This document shows, piece after piece, positions 27,423-36,854 of a DNA stretch of 64,000 nucleotides. The stretch is from positions 1 to 64,000 of the forward strand of contig NZ_MIJF01000013.1 in assembly GCF_001730235.1 (NCBI RefSeq), read 5' to 3'. Within the stretch, counting starts at the first letter, position 1. Each line of letters begins with the position of its first letter. Source of the stretch: Vulcanibacillus modesticaldus. GTDB taxonomy: Bacteria; Bacillota; Bacilli; Tepidibacillales; Tepidibacillaceae. A model generated the notes under the pieces. The model was given only the letters and a program-made list of their open reading frames with translations. It searched no databases and was not told the origin of the DNA. Both the position numbers and the translations under genes were made by a program.

Positions 27423-28382
27423 CTATTCTCCTTGACCTTTTGATAATTTTTCAGAAAGTAGATCATGTAATCTTGCCCTTTCTTGGTCACTTACAACATA
27501 ATACCACAAGTTAAGTTCGCCAAAACGCTTAGACTCTCCATTTACCTTAAGAGAACTAAGATTATTACTTGTAGCATCTCGATAGGTTGTAAGTATTTTA
27601 ATCATATCCGCTTTAGGAATATCTGTTTTTAAATGATCTCCCACTATATTCATTAACTCAAAAATATATTTTGTAGTACGAATATCTAAAGTTTTGTCTA
27701 AGACAGCTTTGATAACTTTTTTCTGTCTTTCAATCCGTCCTAAATCCCCAAGCTTATCATGTCGGAATCTAGCATACCCTAATGCTTGTTCACCATTTAA
27801 TACTTGAAGTCCAGGCTGTAGGTCTATATATAGATTACCAGCCACATCGGTATATTTCATCCTCTTATCAACATTTATTTCGATGCCACCAATGGTATCG
27901 ATCACCTTTTCAAAACCTTTGAAATCAATTGTAACATAATAATCGATAGGAATATTGAAGAAATTCTCGACAGTTGCGATAACTGTTGGAATCCCATACT
28001 GCATTGAATGATTAACCTTATCCTTATATCCTTTACCAACGATTTCAGTATAAGTGTCTCGTGGCAAAGAAACCTCGGTAATTGATTTGTCCTTTGGATT
28101 TAAAACCATAAGCATAATCGTATCGGTACGGCCAACCTCAGTTCTATTACCATCCACTCCTAATAATAGGATAGATAGGGGTTCTTCTAATACATTTTTA
28201 TCTACGTTAGAAACAACATTTTTTTCATTATTGTTAGGTATTCTTTCAACCTCTTGGTAAGAATTATCTAATGTATTCCACAAATAAACAACTACTACAG
28301 CAAAAACGGTCATAATAGCTAAAATAACGATCAAAAAAGATTTTAATACTCTTTCTAAACGTTGTTTATTTTGAGAGTCCAT
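27423..28382 (-). CDS. LytR-CpsA-Psr (LCP) family glycopolymer ligase
   Basis: The 319-residue protein has an N-terminal membrane anchor (about 14-34) and an extracellular LCP domain: LLLGVDGNRTEVGRTDTIMLMVLNPKDKS, SLPRDTYTEI, and GYARFRHDKLGDLGRIERQKKVI, with the arginines and aspartates that bind the polyprenyl pyrophosphate. LCP enzymes move finished glycopolymers from lipid carrier to peptidoglycan. It is the first gene before DUF5693-csaB-tagA-tagO (18 bases to the next), so it probably attaches the pyruvylated polymer to the wall. Confidence 0.92.
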   Translation of the reverse strand: MDSQNKQRLERVLKSFLIVILAIMTVFAVVVVYLWNTLDNSYQEVERIPNNNEKNVVSNVDKNVLEEPLSILLLGVDGNRTEVGRTDTIMLMVLNPKDKSITEVSLPRDTYTEIVGKGYKDKVNHSMQYGIPTVIATVENFFNIPIDYYVTIDFKGFEKVIDTIGGIEINVDKRMKYTDVAGNLYIDLQPGLQVLNGEQALGYARFRHDKLGDLGRIERQKKVIKAVLDKTLDIRTTKYIFELMNIVGDHLKTDIPKADMIKILTTYRDATSNNLSSLKVNGESKRFGELNLWYYVVSDQERARLHDLLSEKLSKGQGE

Positions 28383-28415
28383 ATCTTCTCCACCTTCGCC
28401 TTAAACAATTAGTAC

Positions 28416-28444
28416 ATTATATATTAGACTTTTTTTTAATCCAA
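28416..28444 (-). promoter_or_regulatory. Possible promoter of the LCP-csaB-tagO operon
   Basis: On the minus strand TATAAT (28421-28416) lies 17 bases after TTGGAT (28444-28439), about 35 bases before the LCP start codon. Confidence 0.5.
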
Positions 28445-28611
28445 AAGTTTCTAATTACCATTATTCTTCTCAAATTAATCAATCTATACTTAATATTACA
28501 TTAAATATCTTGATATTTCTTCTTTCTTTTTTTGGAATTTTTATTTGAGCTAAGTGGTTTAAATTTTTTCGAGGTGTTAATAATGAAAAATAAAAAAGGT
28601 AGGGATCATTT

Positions 28612-28689
28612 ATGAAATGGCTAATTTCTTGGGGACCGGTTATATTATGGATGGCTTTTATCTACTTCCTTTCTTCGTTACCAATATAA
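28612..28689 (+). pseudogene. N-terminal fragment of a VanZ-like protein, 25 codons
   Basis: ATG 28612 opens MKWLISWGPVILWMAFIYFL, the first membrane helix typical of VanZ family proteins with the SSLP end motif, but it stops at TAA 28687. The rest of the family sequence continues in the next frame from 28709. A one-base shift near 28685 would join them. I read it as one gene broken by a frameshift, or two tiny overlapping genes. Confidence 0.55.
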
Positions 28690-28708
28690 TAGAAAGGTAG
28701 GTGATATT

Positions 28709-28996
28709 GTGGATACAATGTTTCTAATAAGAAAATTAGGACATGTCACAGTTTATCTAATACTAACTTTACTTATCCTTAGAGCAATGAAAAAAAGAAA
28801 GCAATCACATATGCCTAAAAGCACATATGTAATTGCTTTTGTGATCGCCATTATGTATGCTATCTCTGATGAATATCACCAATCCTTGACGGGTTTTAGA
28901 GATGGGAGATTGATGGATGTTGGTATTGATGGAATTGGTGTGTTGTTGGGGATGTGGGTGTATAGTAGGTTTATTCAGAAAGTCTATTTTCGGTGA
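28709..28996 (+). CDS. VanZ-like membrane protein, C-terminal part
   Basis: The 95-residue frame has the rest of a VanZ domain: IRKLGHVTVYLILTLLILRA, then AFVIAIMYAISDEYHQSLTGF with the conserved D-E-x-H-Q motif, then a GIGVLLGMWVY helix. The GTG start has AGGTG five bases upstream, so it may be translated alone. The family includes the teicoplanin-resistance protein VanZ, but most members have no known role. Its first helix is in another frame at 28612-28689. Confidence 0.7.
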   Translation: MDTMFLIRKLGHVTVYLILTLLILRAMKKRKQSHMPKSTYVIAFVIAIMYAISDEYHQSLTGFRDGRLMDVGIDGIGVLLGMWVYSRFIQKVYFR

Positions 28997-29002
28997 ATAA
29001 CA

Positions 29003-29671
29003 TTAACCTCGGGTGTAATGTTCAGTAGCTATTTCTTTAATATATCTAAATAATCCCTTTTTAGAACTTGGCTTAACTATCGATCCTTTGTTCATTAAAA
29101 ATCTAGCTAAGTATAATCCACCAAAGTATATTAAAATCGCAATTATCACAGAGTTAATTGTAGAATCGATAACTTCTTTTCCCCAGAATATGTAATATAC
29201 AAAGTATATAAGAAATACATAACTTAAGTGAATAACTTTGTAAAGATTCCCCACATCTGTCTTGACTTCTAGTTTAGCTCTTTCCCAATCCTCTTTCAAA
29301 AGTTCAGAAATCTTATAAATAAACTCTTTTTCTTCCATTTCAACAATATTTTCATTTTCACTATTTTTCTTACAATTATTATCTGCACACTTCTTAATGA
29401 TATTTTTCATTAATTCGATTATCTCATTATCATGTTTATCATGTGGGTTCAAACGCACTTGTAATTCATACATTATTTTTTCCTTATTACATGGCTCTGC
29501 TTCGATAAACTTAACAGACTTTTCTCTGATATCTTTTCGCCAGTTTTGACGTTCTTCAACTATATACCTTGCAATATGCTCCTTGTCTTTAACTTTTATA
29601 GTATATAAAGCTGTTACTAAAGATGCCAGTACAGAAGAACCTAGGGCTATTGAAATTGTTTCTATATTCAT
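29003..29671 (-). CDS. Unknown membrane protein with a Trp/Arg motif after an N-terminal helix
   Basis: The 222-residue protein begins with a membrane helix (about 7-25), then HIARYIVEERQNWRKDIREKSVKFIEA, an acidic and lysine-rich helical middle, and two more membrane helices (about 150-200). Proteins with a short anchor followed by (R/E)xxWRxxIR are common as uncharacterised accessory genes. I do not recognise a function. It lies after galU, which ends the polysaccharide locus, and may be a recent arrival. An anti-phage or stress role cannot be claimed. Confidence 0.6.
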   Translation of the reverse strand: MNIETISIALGSSVLASLVTALYTIKVKDKEHIARYIVEERQNWRKDIREKSVKFIEAEPCNKEKIMYELQVRLNPHDKHDNEIIELMKNIIKKCADNNCKKNSENENIVEMEEKEFIYKISELLKEDWERAKLEVKTDVGNLYKVIHLSYVFLIYFVYYIFWGKEVIDSTINSVIIAILIYFGGLYLARFLMNKGSIVKPSSKKGLFRYIKEIATEHYTRG

Positions 29672-29705
29672 TTATTTCTCACTCCATGTCGAATATATTC
29701 ATAAA

Positions 29706-30620
29706 TTAGTTTTCTTCACTTATAGCTACTTCTTTATGTACAGGAGCTTTTACTTCTCTTTCAATAACTCTTACTAAATAATTGAGAAAATCCTCTCTTA
29801 AATCTTCTCTTCTCAACGCAAACTCCACTGTGGCCTCTAAAAAACCTAATTTATTCCCTACATCATATCTCTTTCCTTCAAAGTTATATGCATACATCGC
29901 TTCTCTGTGTGCTAACTCTTTCAAGGCATCAGTGAGTTGAATCTCCCCACCTTTACCAGGTTTCGTATGTTCAAGTATCTCAAAAATAGCAGGGTTTAAA
30001 ATATATCTTCCAAGGATCGCTACATTTGATGGAGCTTCTTCTACAGATGGTTTCTCTACTAAATCATTTACTTTATAAACCCTTCCTTCTATGTGCTTTC
30101 CTTCAACAATACCATATTTACTTACATCTTCCTTGGCTACTTCCTGTACTCCTAGGATAGTTGTTTTATATTCGTCATAAGCTTCAATCAGCTGTTTCAA
30201 ACATGGTTTATCTCCATGAACAATGTCATCACCCAAAAGAACAGCAAAAGGTTCATTACCTATAAAACTCTTAGCACAGTAAATAGCATGTCCTAAGCCT
30301 TTTGGTTCCTTCTGACGGATATAGTGAATATTCACCATATCTGAGATTTTTCTTACTTCAGCTAATAAATCATGTTTACCTTTATTTTCTAATTCAAGTT
30401 CTAATTCTATAGATTTATCGAAATGATCTTCTATGGATTTTTTATTTCTACCAGTTACAATAAGTATCTCTTCAATGCCTGATGCTACTGCTTCTTCTAT
30501 AATATATTGCAATGTAGGTTTATCAACAATTGGTAGCATTTCTTTAGGCTGAGCTTTTGTTGCGGGTAGAAATCTTGTACCTAGTCCCGCTGCTGGTATT
30601 ATAGCTTTGCGTACTTTCAT
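29706..30620 (-). CDS. galU: UTP-glucose-1-phosphate uridylyltransferase
   Basis: GalU makes UDP-glucose from glucose-1-phosphate and UTP. The 304-residue protein opens with KAIIPAAGLGTRFLPATKAQPKEMLPIVDKP, the nucleotide-binding signature, followed by GLGHAIYCAKSFIGNEPFAVLLGDD and VEKPS. A GGGGG site precedes the ATG. It lies after galE, so the pair supplies UDP-glucose and UDP-galactose to the exopolysaccharide genes upstream. Confidence 0.95.
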   Translation of the reverse strand: MKVRKAIIPAAGLGTRFLPATKAQPKEMLPIVDKPTLQYIIEEAVASGIEEILIVTGRNKKSIEDHFDKSIELELELENKGKHDLLAEVRKISDMVNIHYIRQKEPKGLGHAIYCAKSFIGNEPFAVLLGDDIVHGDKPCLKQLIEAYDEYKTTILGVQEVAKEDVSKYGIVEGKHIEGRVYKVNDLVEKPSVEEAPSNVAILGRYILNPAIFEILEHTKPGKGGEIQLTDALKELAHREAMYAYNFEGKRYDVGNKLGFLEATVEFALRREDLREDFLNYLVRVIEREVKAPVHKEVAISEEN

Positions 30621-30665
30621 TGGTATTTACCCCCTAACCAAATCCTAATAATTTTACATTATCAA

Positions 30666-31652
30666 TTAATCACTATACCCATTGGGATTATTACTGTGCC
30701 AGTTCCAAGCATCAGTAATAATTTTTTCTAATGAATCAAATCGAGGATTCCATCCTAAGATAATTTTAGCCTTTTCTGATGAAGCAATTAATATCGCTGG
30801 ATCTCCAGGTCTTCTTTCTTTTACTTCAGCAGGTATAGGATGTCCTGTTACTTTTCTTGCTGTTTCTATTACTTCTTTTACTGAATATCCATTACCATTA
30901 CCAAGATTAAAAATATCACTTTTATTTCCTTCTCTTAGATATTCCAATGCTAAATAATGGGCCTTTGCTAAATCCATTACATGAATATAATCTCTGATGC
31001 AAGTACCATCATTTGTAGGATAATCATCACCAAAAATATATATTTTTTCTCTTTTTCCTAACGGTACTTGAAGAATAAGTGGTATCAAATGTGTTTCAAG
31101 GTTATGAGCTTCCCCTATTGCTCCACTTTCATGGGCACCTGCTGCATTAAAATATCTGAGTGAAACATATTTAATCCCATAGGCTCTATCAAACCACTTC
31201 ATCATCTTTTCAATAGCCAATTTGGTTTCACCATAAGTATTAGTTGGATTTGTTTCATCATATTCAAGTATAGGAATGTTTTTGGGTTCTCCATATGTAG
31301 CAGCAGTTGATGAAAATACTATTTTATTTACATGATTTTTCTTCATAACTTCCAATAAACACATCATACCGTACACATTATTATGGTAATATTCAAAAGG
31401 TTTTTCCATACTTTCTCCAACTAAAGAATTGGCTGCAAAATGAATAACAGCTTCCACATTATGAGTCTTAAACACTTTATCTAATTCTTCTTTATTCCTT
31501 ATATCTATTTGATAATAATTATTAACTTGAGCAGCTTCTCTATGTCCACTTTGTAAGTTATCTACTACTATTACATCTTCATTATTATCTAAAAAATACC
31601 TTAATGTATGAGAGCCGATATAACCTGCTCCGCCTGTTATTAGTATTGACAT
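30666..31652 (-). CDS. galE: UDP-glucose 4-epimerase
   Basis: The 328-residue short-chain dehydrogenase interconverts UDP-glucose and UDP-galactose (or their N-acetyl forms). It has the NAD motif GGAGYIGSHTLRYF, the catalytic SSTAATYGEP and YGETK (YxxxK), and RYFNAAGAH. It ends 46 bases before galU. Confidence 0.95.
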   Translation of the reverse strand: MSILITGGAGYIGSHTLRYFLDNNEDVIVVDNLQSGHREAAQVNNYYQIDIRNKEELDKVFKTHNVEAVIHFAANSLVGESMEKPFEYYHNNVYGMMCLLEVMKKNHVNKIVFSSTAATYGEPKNIPILEYDETNPTNTYGETKLAIEKMMKWFDRAYGIKYVSLRYFNAAGAHESGAIGEAHNLETHLIPLILQVPLGKREKIYIFGDDYPTNDGTCIRDYIHVMDLAKAHYLALEYLREGNKSDIFNLGNGNGYSVKEVIETARKVTGHPIPAEVKERRPGDPAILIASSEKAKIILGWNPRFDSLEKIITDAWNWHSNNPNGYSD

Positions 31653-31910
31653 ATAAATTTATCCTCCATCTTAAAATTATTTATTTAGCTAATTACAGAC
31701 TTTAAAATTTAATTTATCTTCTTCATCTATTAGGATAATGTCTCTATTTAACATAGCTTTTTGGTCAAAGATATATGGTCATTTCACAGGTAAGATACTT
31801 CTTTGCTAGGATAAGCATAATTCCTTCCCTTGATATTGGATTAGTTCCACTAAAAATTTTAGTTTCTATGAATTTTATAAACAAAACTAACCCCTATTCT
31901 AAACAAACTA

Positions 31911-32732
31911 TTACCTTTTAACTATAAACCAAGGATTTAGTAGGTTCTCTTTGTTGTATTCTAATTTTTCATTTGTTTCAACATCGACAACAATACCATT
32001 TGCTTGTTCAACGATGGCTTGTCCTGCAGCCGTATCCCACTCCATTGTTGGAGCGAACCTAGGATAAACATCTGCTTTTCCTTCGGCAATATAACATAGT
32101 TTCAGAGAACTTCCAGCCGAAATAATTTCTACTTCACCAACTTCTTTTCGTAATTTATTAATGTAATCCTCAGTTTCTTTTGACATATGAGAACGACTAG
32201 CAATTACAGTGGTTATTGCTTTTTCTTTTGAAATAGGAAGTTTCATAGAATGGCTGACTAATCCTTTATCACTTAATATATCTCTACCATTTAGCAAAAA
32301 CTCTTTACAATTAGTTAACTTATATGAGCCTAAATCCTTCTTTGCAAAGTAAACTGTATCTAATACAGGTGCGTATATAACACCTATAACGGGTTTGTTT
32401 CTATGTATAAGTGCAATATTTACTGTAAATTCTCCATTACGCTTAATGAATTCCTTAGTTCCGTCCAACGGATCTACTAGCCAAAAATAATCCCAGTTTT
32501 TTCTTTCATCATAAGAGATACCCTTGCCCTCTTCACTTAATAATGGTATTTCTGGATATAATCGTTTTAATTCACTAGCTATCAACTCATGTGAACGTTT
32601 ATCTGCTAAAGTCAATGGTGATTTATCTTGTTTACTTTCAATATTGAAATCTGTATTATAAATTTTTATGATCTCATTACCTGCTTTTATCGAGATTTGA
32701 ACAATATTAAATATATTAATTTTCTCTAACAT
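31911..32732 (-). CDS. cysQ: 3'(2'),5'-bisphosphate nucleotidase CysQ
   Basis: CysQ breaks down 3'-phosphoadenosine 5'-phosphate (PAP), the by-product left when a sulfotransferase uses PAPS. The 273-residue protein shows the inositol monophosphatase-type metal site: LLSEEGKG, VDPLDGTKEFIKRNGEFTVN, and MEWDTAAGQAIVEQANG. It lies in the polysaccharide locus after the flippase and the putative sulfotransferase and is on the same strand as cysC, cysD and cysN, which fits a sulfation pathway. Confidence 0.93.
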   Translation of the reverse strand: MLEKINIFNIVQISIKAGNEIIKIYNTDFNIESKQDKSPLTLADKRSHELIASELKRLYPEIPLLSEEGKGISYDERKNWDYFWLVDPLDGTKEFIKRNGEFTVNIALIHRNKPVIGVIYAPVLDTVYFAKKDLGSYKLTNCKEFLLNGRDILSDKGLVSHSMKLPISKEKAITTVIASRSHMSKETEDYINKLRKEVGEVEIISAGSSLKLCYIAEGKADVYPRFAPTMEWDTAAGQAIVEQANGIVVDVETNEKLEYNKENLLNPWFIVKR

Positions 32733-32768
32733 TCTTTACCCTGCCTTAGTTTTATTATAATTTCAACA

Positions 32769-34019
32769 CTAAATAACACCATACACTTTTACTTTAAATT
32801 CTCTAGATACTAATAAATACCCTAAAATGTTAACGAATCCTATTGCAATCATACTTGCAAATGCTGCTCCATTTATACCGTACCTCGGGATGAGTAAAAA
32901 ATTTAAAACAATATTTATTACACTTGCAGTAAAGTTCCCATACATCTGTAATTTAGGTTTACCTGTCATGGCAAGCATTAACCATACACTTCCTACTGCA
33001 GCATTAATAAATTGACCTATACTCCTTAATACTAAAGCAAATTGCCCTGCTACGATATCTTCACCAAATACTAGCAAAATATATTTACTAAAAATCACTA
33101 TGAAAATTAACGCTACCAAAGATATTAAACTTAATATACGTGTGGATTGCATATAAATTTTTCTTAATTCTTCAAGTTTTCCCTTATGATAAAGTGAAGA
33201 GATTTGAGGAGCAAAAACAGTATTAAATATGACTAAAATTACCGAAGTAAGGTTAGCAACTTGTACTGCTATTTGGTAGATCCCAACGCTTTTCTTATCT
33301 ATCATCGTTCCAAGCATTATAATATCTATTCGATCCATCATAACTCCCATAATAGCAGCAATAACCAGAGGGAACGAATATCGTAAAAAAGTCTTATCAT
33401 AAACAATTTTATTAAATCTATCTTTATTCTGGTAAAAATAAATAGCAATTGAAAAGATAAATGAAAAATAAACACCTAAAGCTATACTTTTAGCATTTTT
33501 TCCAATAAAAAAATAAAAGACTATTACTAATAAGATTCGTAACAATATAGAAATAAATCCATTAACAAAATAATATTCTTTAATTTTTCCTGTTGCGCGA
33601 TAAACACCAAAATAAATCTGTTCCATTGAAAGCAACCATACTAATGGTAACATCAATCGAACAAAACTATCTGTAATAAAATAAAATGTTAATACTACTA
33701 ACAGAAGCGATAAAATTGCGTTGATAAAAAAACTCAGACTCACATACTTATTCCCATTCTTAGGGATATAATAGATCAGACCATTATCCAATCCAGCTTT
33801 TGCGAAAATCATAATAAAAGATACTAGTGTAAAAGCATATGTGTATTCACCAAACGCTTCTACACCATATAATCTAGTAGCAACTAACGAAAAAATCATA
33901 GTAAACAATACATATGATACTTTTCCGAAAAAAGATTCTATTATTTTTTTTATAAAGTGATTATTTATAAGAAACTTTTCAAATAAATTTACTCTAATCA
34001 AATCCTTAACCCCTACCAC
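32769..34019 (-). CDS. Polysaccharide flippase (Wzx/MATE-like)
   Basis: The 416-residue membrane protein has about 12 helices and the family opening FFGKVSYVLFTMIFSLVATRLYGVEAFGEYTYAFTLVS. It would flip the lipid-linked repeat unit across the membrane before polymerisation by the EpsG-like protein. A TTG at 34001, eight bases after AGGGG, is an alternative start to the GTG at 34019. It follows the putative sulfotransferase by 24 bases. Confidence 0.9.
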   Translation of the reverse strand: MVGVKDLIRVNLFEKFLINNHFIKKIIESFFGKVSYVLFTMIFSLVATRLYGVEAFGEYTYAFTLVSFIMIFAKAGLDNGLIYYIPKNGNKYVSLSFFINAILSLLLVVLTFYFITDSFVRLMLPLVWLLSMEQIYFGVYRATGKIKEYYFVNGFISILLRILLVIVFYFFIGKNAKSIALGVYFSFIFSIAIYFYQNKDRFNKIVYDKTFLRYSFPLVIAAIMGVMMDRIDIIMLGTMIDKKSVGIYQIAVQVANLTSVILVIFNTVFAPQISSLYHKGKLEELRKIYMQSTRILSLISLVALIFIVIFSKYILLVFGEDIVAGQFALVLRSIGQFINAAVGSVWLMLAMTGKPKLQMYGNFTASVINIVLNFLLIPRYGINGAAFASMIAIGFVNILGYLLVSREFKVKVYGVI

Positions 34020-34042
34020 AAAATATATTTTATCTAATACAA

Positions 34043-34864
34043 CTAGTTACTTTTATTATTTTTTAACCACTTATTTCTAAAATGATTTATTTCTTCTTCA
34101 CTATAAAAATGCTTCATATACCTAGAATTATATAGGGTATCTATATATTCTTCACTAGGAGAAAATTTCTTCTTAAAATCTTTATATAGATCAGCATACC
34201 ATTTTTTACTTGAAATGTTTACATTTTTAAGTTTAAAATCTTCTATTTCTAAAAAATCACCAATCTGTTTTTCCAATTCATTTAATTTTTCCATTTTAAT
34301 GACCAGTAAATTTATATTATCTTTTTTTATGATAGAAAAACCTTTTTCTTTATCGAAATTATAATCATATATATCAATATTAAATGCTCTTTTAAGTTCT
34401 TTATCAAACCAATCTACCCCATATTCATGATTAAATTTATCTATATACATTTTGTAAATCATTTCATTATTAACATTTTCCTCATATCTATTATCAAAAA
34501 ACTTAGCAATCTCAAATATCGGAATATGAATGTCTTGAAAAAACATAGATATATTTCTTGATATGGGTTCTCTAACCAAAGTAATTATTTTTATACGTTT
34601 ATTTCTCCTTAATATATACCTTTTTAAATACGCAAATATCTTATATCTAATTCTTTCTTTTAAAGAAACATAGAATTTTATTGATTGATAATTTTTAAAA
34701 TGGTCATATGCATTTTGAGAATATAAACTATGAATATGTATTACATTTTTCGAATAATTTTTAATGCTTTCTTCTATGCTCGTTGAACCTACCTTTCCCA
34801 TCTGGTAAATGATAATTGCATCATCACTTAAATATTTTGATAATCTTTTCAGTGTTTTTATCAT
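34043..34864 (-). CDS. Putative polysaccharide sulfotransferase (NKWYS-type)
   Basis: The 273-residue protein opens with a P-loop-like PAPS-binding stretch IIYQMGKVGSTSIEESI (about 18-34), then IKIITLVREPISRNISMFF, a second sulfotransferase landmark with arginine and serine for the 3'-phosphate. Near the C-terminus is ISSKKWYADLYKDFKKKF, resembling the family of putative capsular polysaccharide synthesis proteins named for NKWYS. Its place between cysN and the flippase, with cysC, cysD and cysQ, argues that it transfers sulfate to the exopolysaccharide. Activity and acceptor are inferred. Confidence 0.8.
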   Translation of the reverse strand: MIKTLKRLSKYLSDDAIIIYQMGKVGSTSIEESIKNYSKNVIHIHSLYSQNAYDHFKNYQSIKFYVSLKERIRYKIFAYLKRYILRRNKRIKIITLVREPISRNISMFFQDIHIPIFEIAKFFDNRYEENVNNEMIYKMYIDKFNHEYGVDWFDKELKRAFNIDIYDYNFDKEKGFSIIKKDNINLLVIKMEKLNELEKQIGDFLEIEDFKLKNVNISSKKWYADLYKDFKKKFSPSEEYIDTLYNSRYMKHFYSEEEINHFRNKWLKNNKSN

Positions 34865-34980
34865 TTATATCCCTCATTACTTAAAATTCTTCGATAAAAT
34901 TACCAATTACACCACTACACTTTGGTACATGATTTTTCAACGGACACCTATATGGCTCCTTGATTTTAATATTTTTTTCT

Positions 34981-36834
34981 TTACTCCCACATATTAAATA
35001 TTATTTGATCTTCTTGTAACATAGTTTTTAGTTTTAAATACATAGAATCAAAGCTTTCATCATCTAAATGAAGATTAATATTTGTCTCTTTTCCTTCATA
35101 ATCCCCAAGCCATATCACCTTAATTTCATCTGGTTTCATCACATTTTTTAGAATATCTATGTCATTATTATTAATATCAGTAGCTGAAACTATTACAATA
35201 TGGCCCGCATCTAACATAATATGTGAAATTTCTGCTAATCTCCTTATATGTTCCTGCCTGTTTTCCATGCTATTTTCAACTTTGATATCTGCACCTAATC
35301 CATAAAGTAAATTACTCATCCCTAAATAATAAACTAATCTGCCTTCTGCAAACATTCTACTTTCAACATACTTAGCAAATTCTTTTTTATTTACATCTTT
35401 ATTTCCTGTAATTAATACCAAGGTTGGTTTTTGACCAAAACGTTCCGCTCTTTGACGCTTTGAAATATGACTATTTTCCCACTTATAATTTCTTGTTAAT
35501 ACTTTTTCTCTTATCCACGTTTGTTCATCTTCTAGGGTTTCTTGAATAATTCCTCCACCCGAGATTTCATAGTCATCTATTATGACAAAACGACTAGTAT
35601 TAGCTAAATCTTTAGTTAAATCAAAAGCAATTGGTTTGATCGTTTCAATAATAACTTCAGCTACTTCATGGCGTTTTACACGATTACTTTCTTTACTAAC
35701 TAATGAAGAAGCATCTAATACTCTAACAACTTTTTCAATTTTTGCTTGTACCTTAGCAGTACCATTTTTTAAAAAATATTGCCTTCCTTCTACTAAATCG
35801 TTTACACCTAACCAAAATAATTTCGTACTGATACGTGTTGCTACTTGAGGTTTCAACTCATTAGATTTGCAGGCAAGTTCGCCTCGAGTAATGTATATTT
35901 GTTCTGTGAGAGTAAATCCAGTAGCACTCCCTGCATAATCTTCAGTTTTAACCGGTCCATTAAAATATTCAATAGATTTAATAGATGATTTCTTGCCGGA
36001 AGGATAAAATATTATTTCATCACCAACTGAAATCTTACCGGTTTCAATTGTACCAGCAACAATCCGACGATTATCTCCATTATTTGTAAACTTGTATATA
36101 TCTTGAACAGGCATTCTAAACACTTCATCAATTGGAAGCTTACTATTATCCATAGCATCTAATACTTCTAATACAGTCTCACCATCAAACCAAGAAAGAT
36201 TATCAGTTTTCTTTACTATGAAATCTCCATGGTACCCACTTACTGGGATGAACTTATCTACATTAACGCCTATTTCCTTTAAAAAGGCATTATATTCTTT
36301 TACTATTTCGTAATAACGTTCTTCGTCATAACCAATTAAGTCCATTTTATTTACTAACACAACTATTTGTCTAATGCCTAACATAGATAATAAATATCCA
36401 TGTCGCTTGGAGTTTTCTTGAACTCCTTCATTTGCATCTATCACTAACAGCGCTGCCTCTGCTCTAGATGCTCCAGTCACCATGTTTTTCAAAAATTCTA
36501 TGTGACCAGGAGCATCAATAATGATATATTTTCTTTTTTTTGTTTTAAAAAATACTCGAGCTGAATCAATTGTGATCCCTTGGGCTTGTTCATCCTTTAA
36601 TGCATCCAATAAAAATGAATATTCGAATGGTTTTGAGTTTCTTCGACAAGTTTCTTTTACTTGCTCTAATTTACCTTTAGGCAAAGAATTTGTATCAGCT
36701 AAGAGTCTTCCAATGATCGTACTCTTCCCATGATCAACATGTCCTACGATAACTATATTCATATTTTCTTCAGATAGTTTATCTGCACTCTCTTCTGTTA
36801 ATACTTCCTTTTCAAGATCAACTATTTTAGTCAT
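34981..36834 (-). CDS. cysN: Sulfate adenylyltransferase subunit CysN with a degenerate APS kinase-like C-terminus
   Basis: CysN is the GTPase subunit that drives formation of adenylyl sulfate (APS) with CysD. The 617-residue protein has the EF-Tu-like G motifs [26 protein letters not shown] and VLVNKMD, then two beta barrels. Residues about 440-617 resemble an APS kinase domain, but the P-loop reads G477-NKDVNKK in place of GxxxxGKS, so it has probably lost kinase activity. A complete CysC is encoded at 38005-38613. The start ATG 36834 follows GGGGG. Confidence 0.93.
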   Translation of the reverse strand: MTKIVDLEKEVLTEESADKLSEENMNIVIVGHVDHGKSTIIGRLLADTNSLPKGKLEQVKETCRRNSKPFEYSFLLDALKDEQAQGITIDSARVFFKTKKRKYIIIDAPGHIEFLKNMVTGASRAEAALLVIDANEGVQENSKRHGYLLSMLGIRQIVVLVNKMDLIGYDEERYYEIVKEYNAFLKEIGVNVDKFIPVSGYHGDFIVKKTDNLSWFDGETVLEVLDAMDNSKLPIDEVFRMPVQDIYKFTNNGDNRRIVAGTIETGKISVGDEIIFYPSGKKSSIKSIEYFNGPVKTEDYAGSATGFTLTEQIYITRGELACKSNELKPQVATRISTKLFWLGVNDLVEGRQYFLKNGTAKVQAKIEKVVRVLDASSLVSKESNRVKRHEVAEVIIETIKPIAFDLTKDLANTSRFVIIDDYEISGGGIIQETLEDEQTWIREKVLTRNYKWENSHISKRQRAERFGQKPTLVLITGNKDVNKKEFAKYVESRMFAEGRLVYYLGMSNLLYGLGADIKVENSMENRQEHIRRLAEISHIMLDAGHIVIVSATDINNNDIDILKNVMKPDEIKVIWLGDYEGKETNINLHLDDESFDSMYLKLKTMLQEDQIIFNMWE

Positions 36835-36854
36835 TTATTATTCTGCCCCCTATA

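Noticed and set aside
31653-31910. Possible gene remnant upstream of galE
   Set aside because: A minus frame reads NPISREGIMLILAKKYL but has no start, no recognisable family and stops quickly. I see nothing else in this gap.
34865-34980. Short frame reading EPYRCPLKNHVPKCSG on the minus strand between cysN and the sulfotransferase
   Set aside because: It has no usual start codon and only about 35 codons; two cysteines make it tempting, but it may be a gene remnant or chance.
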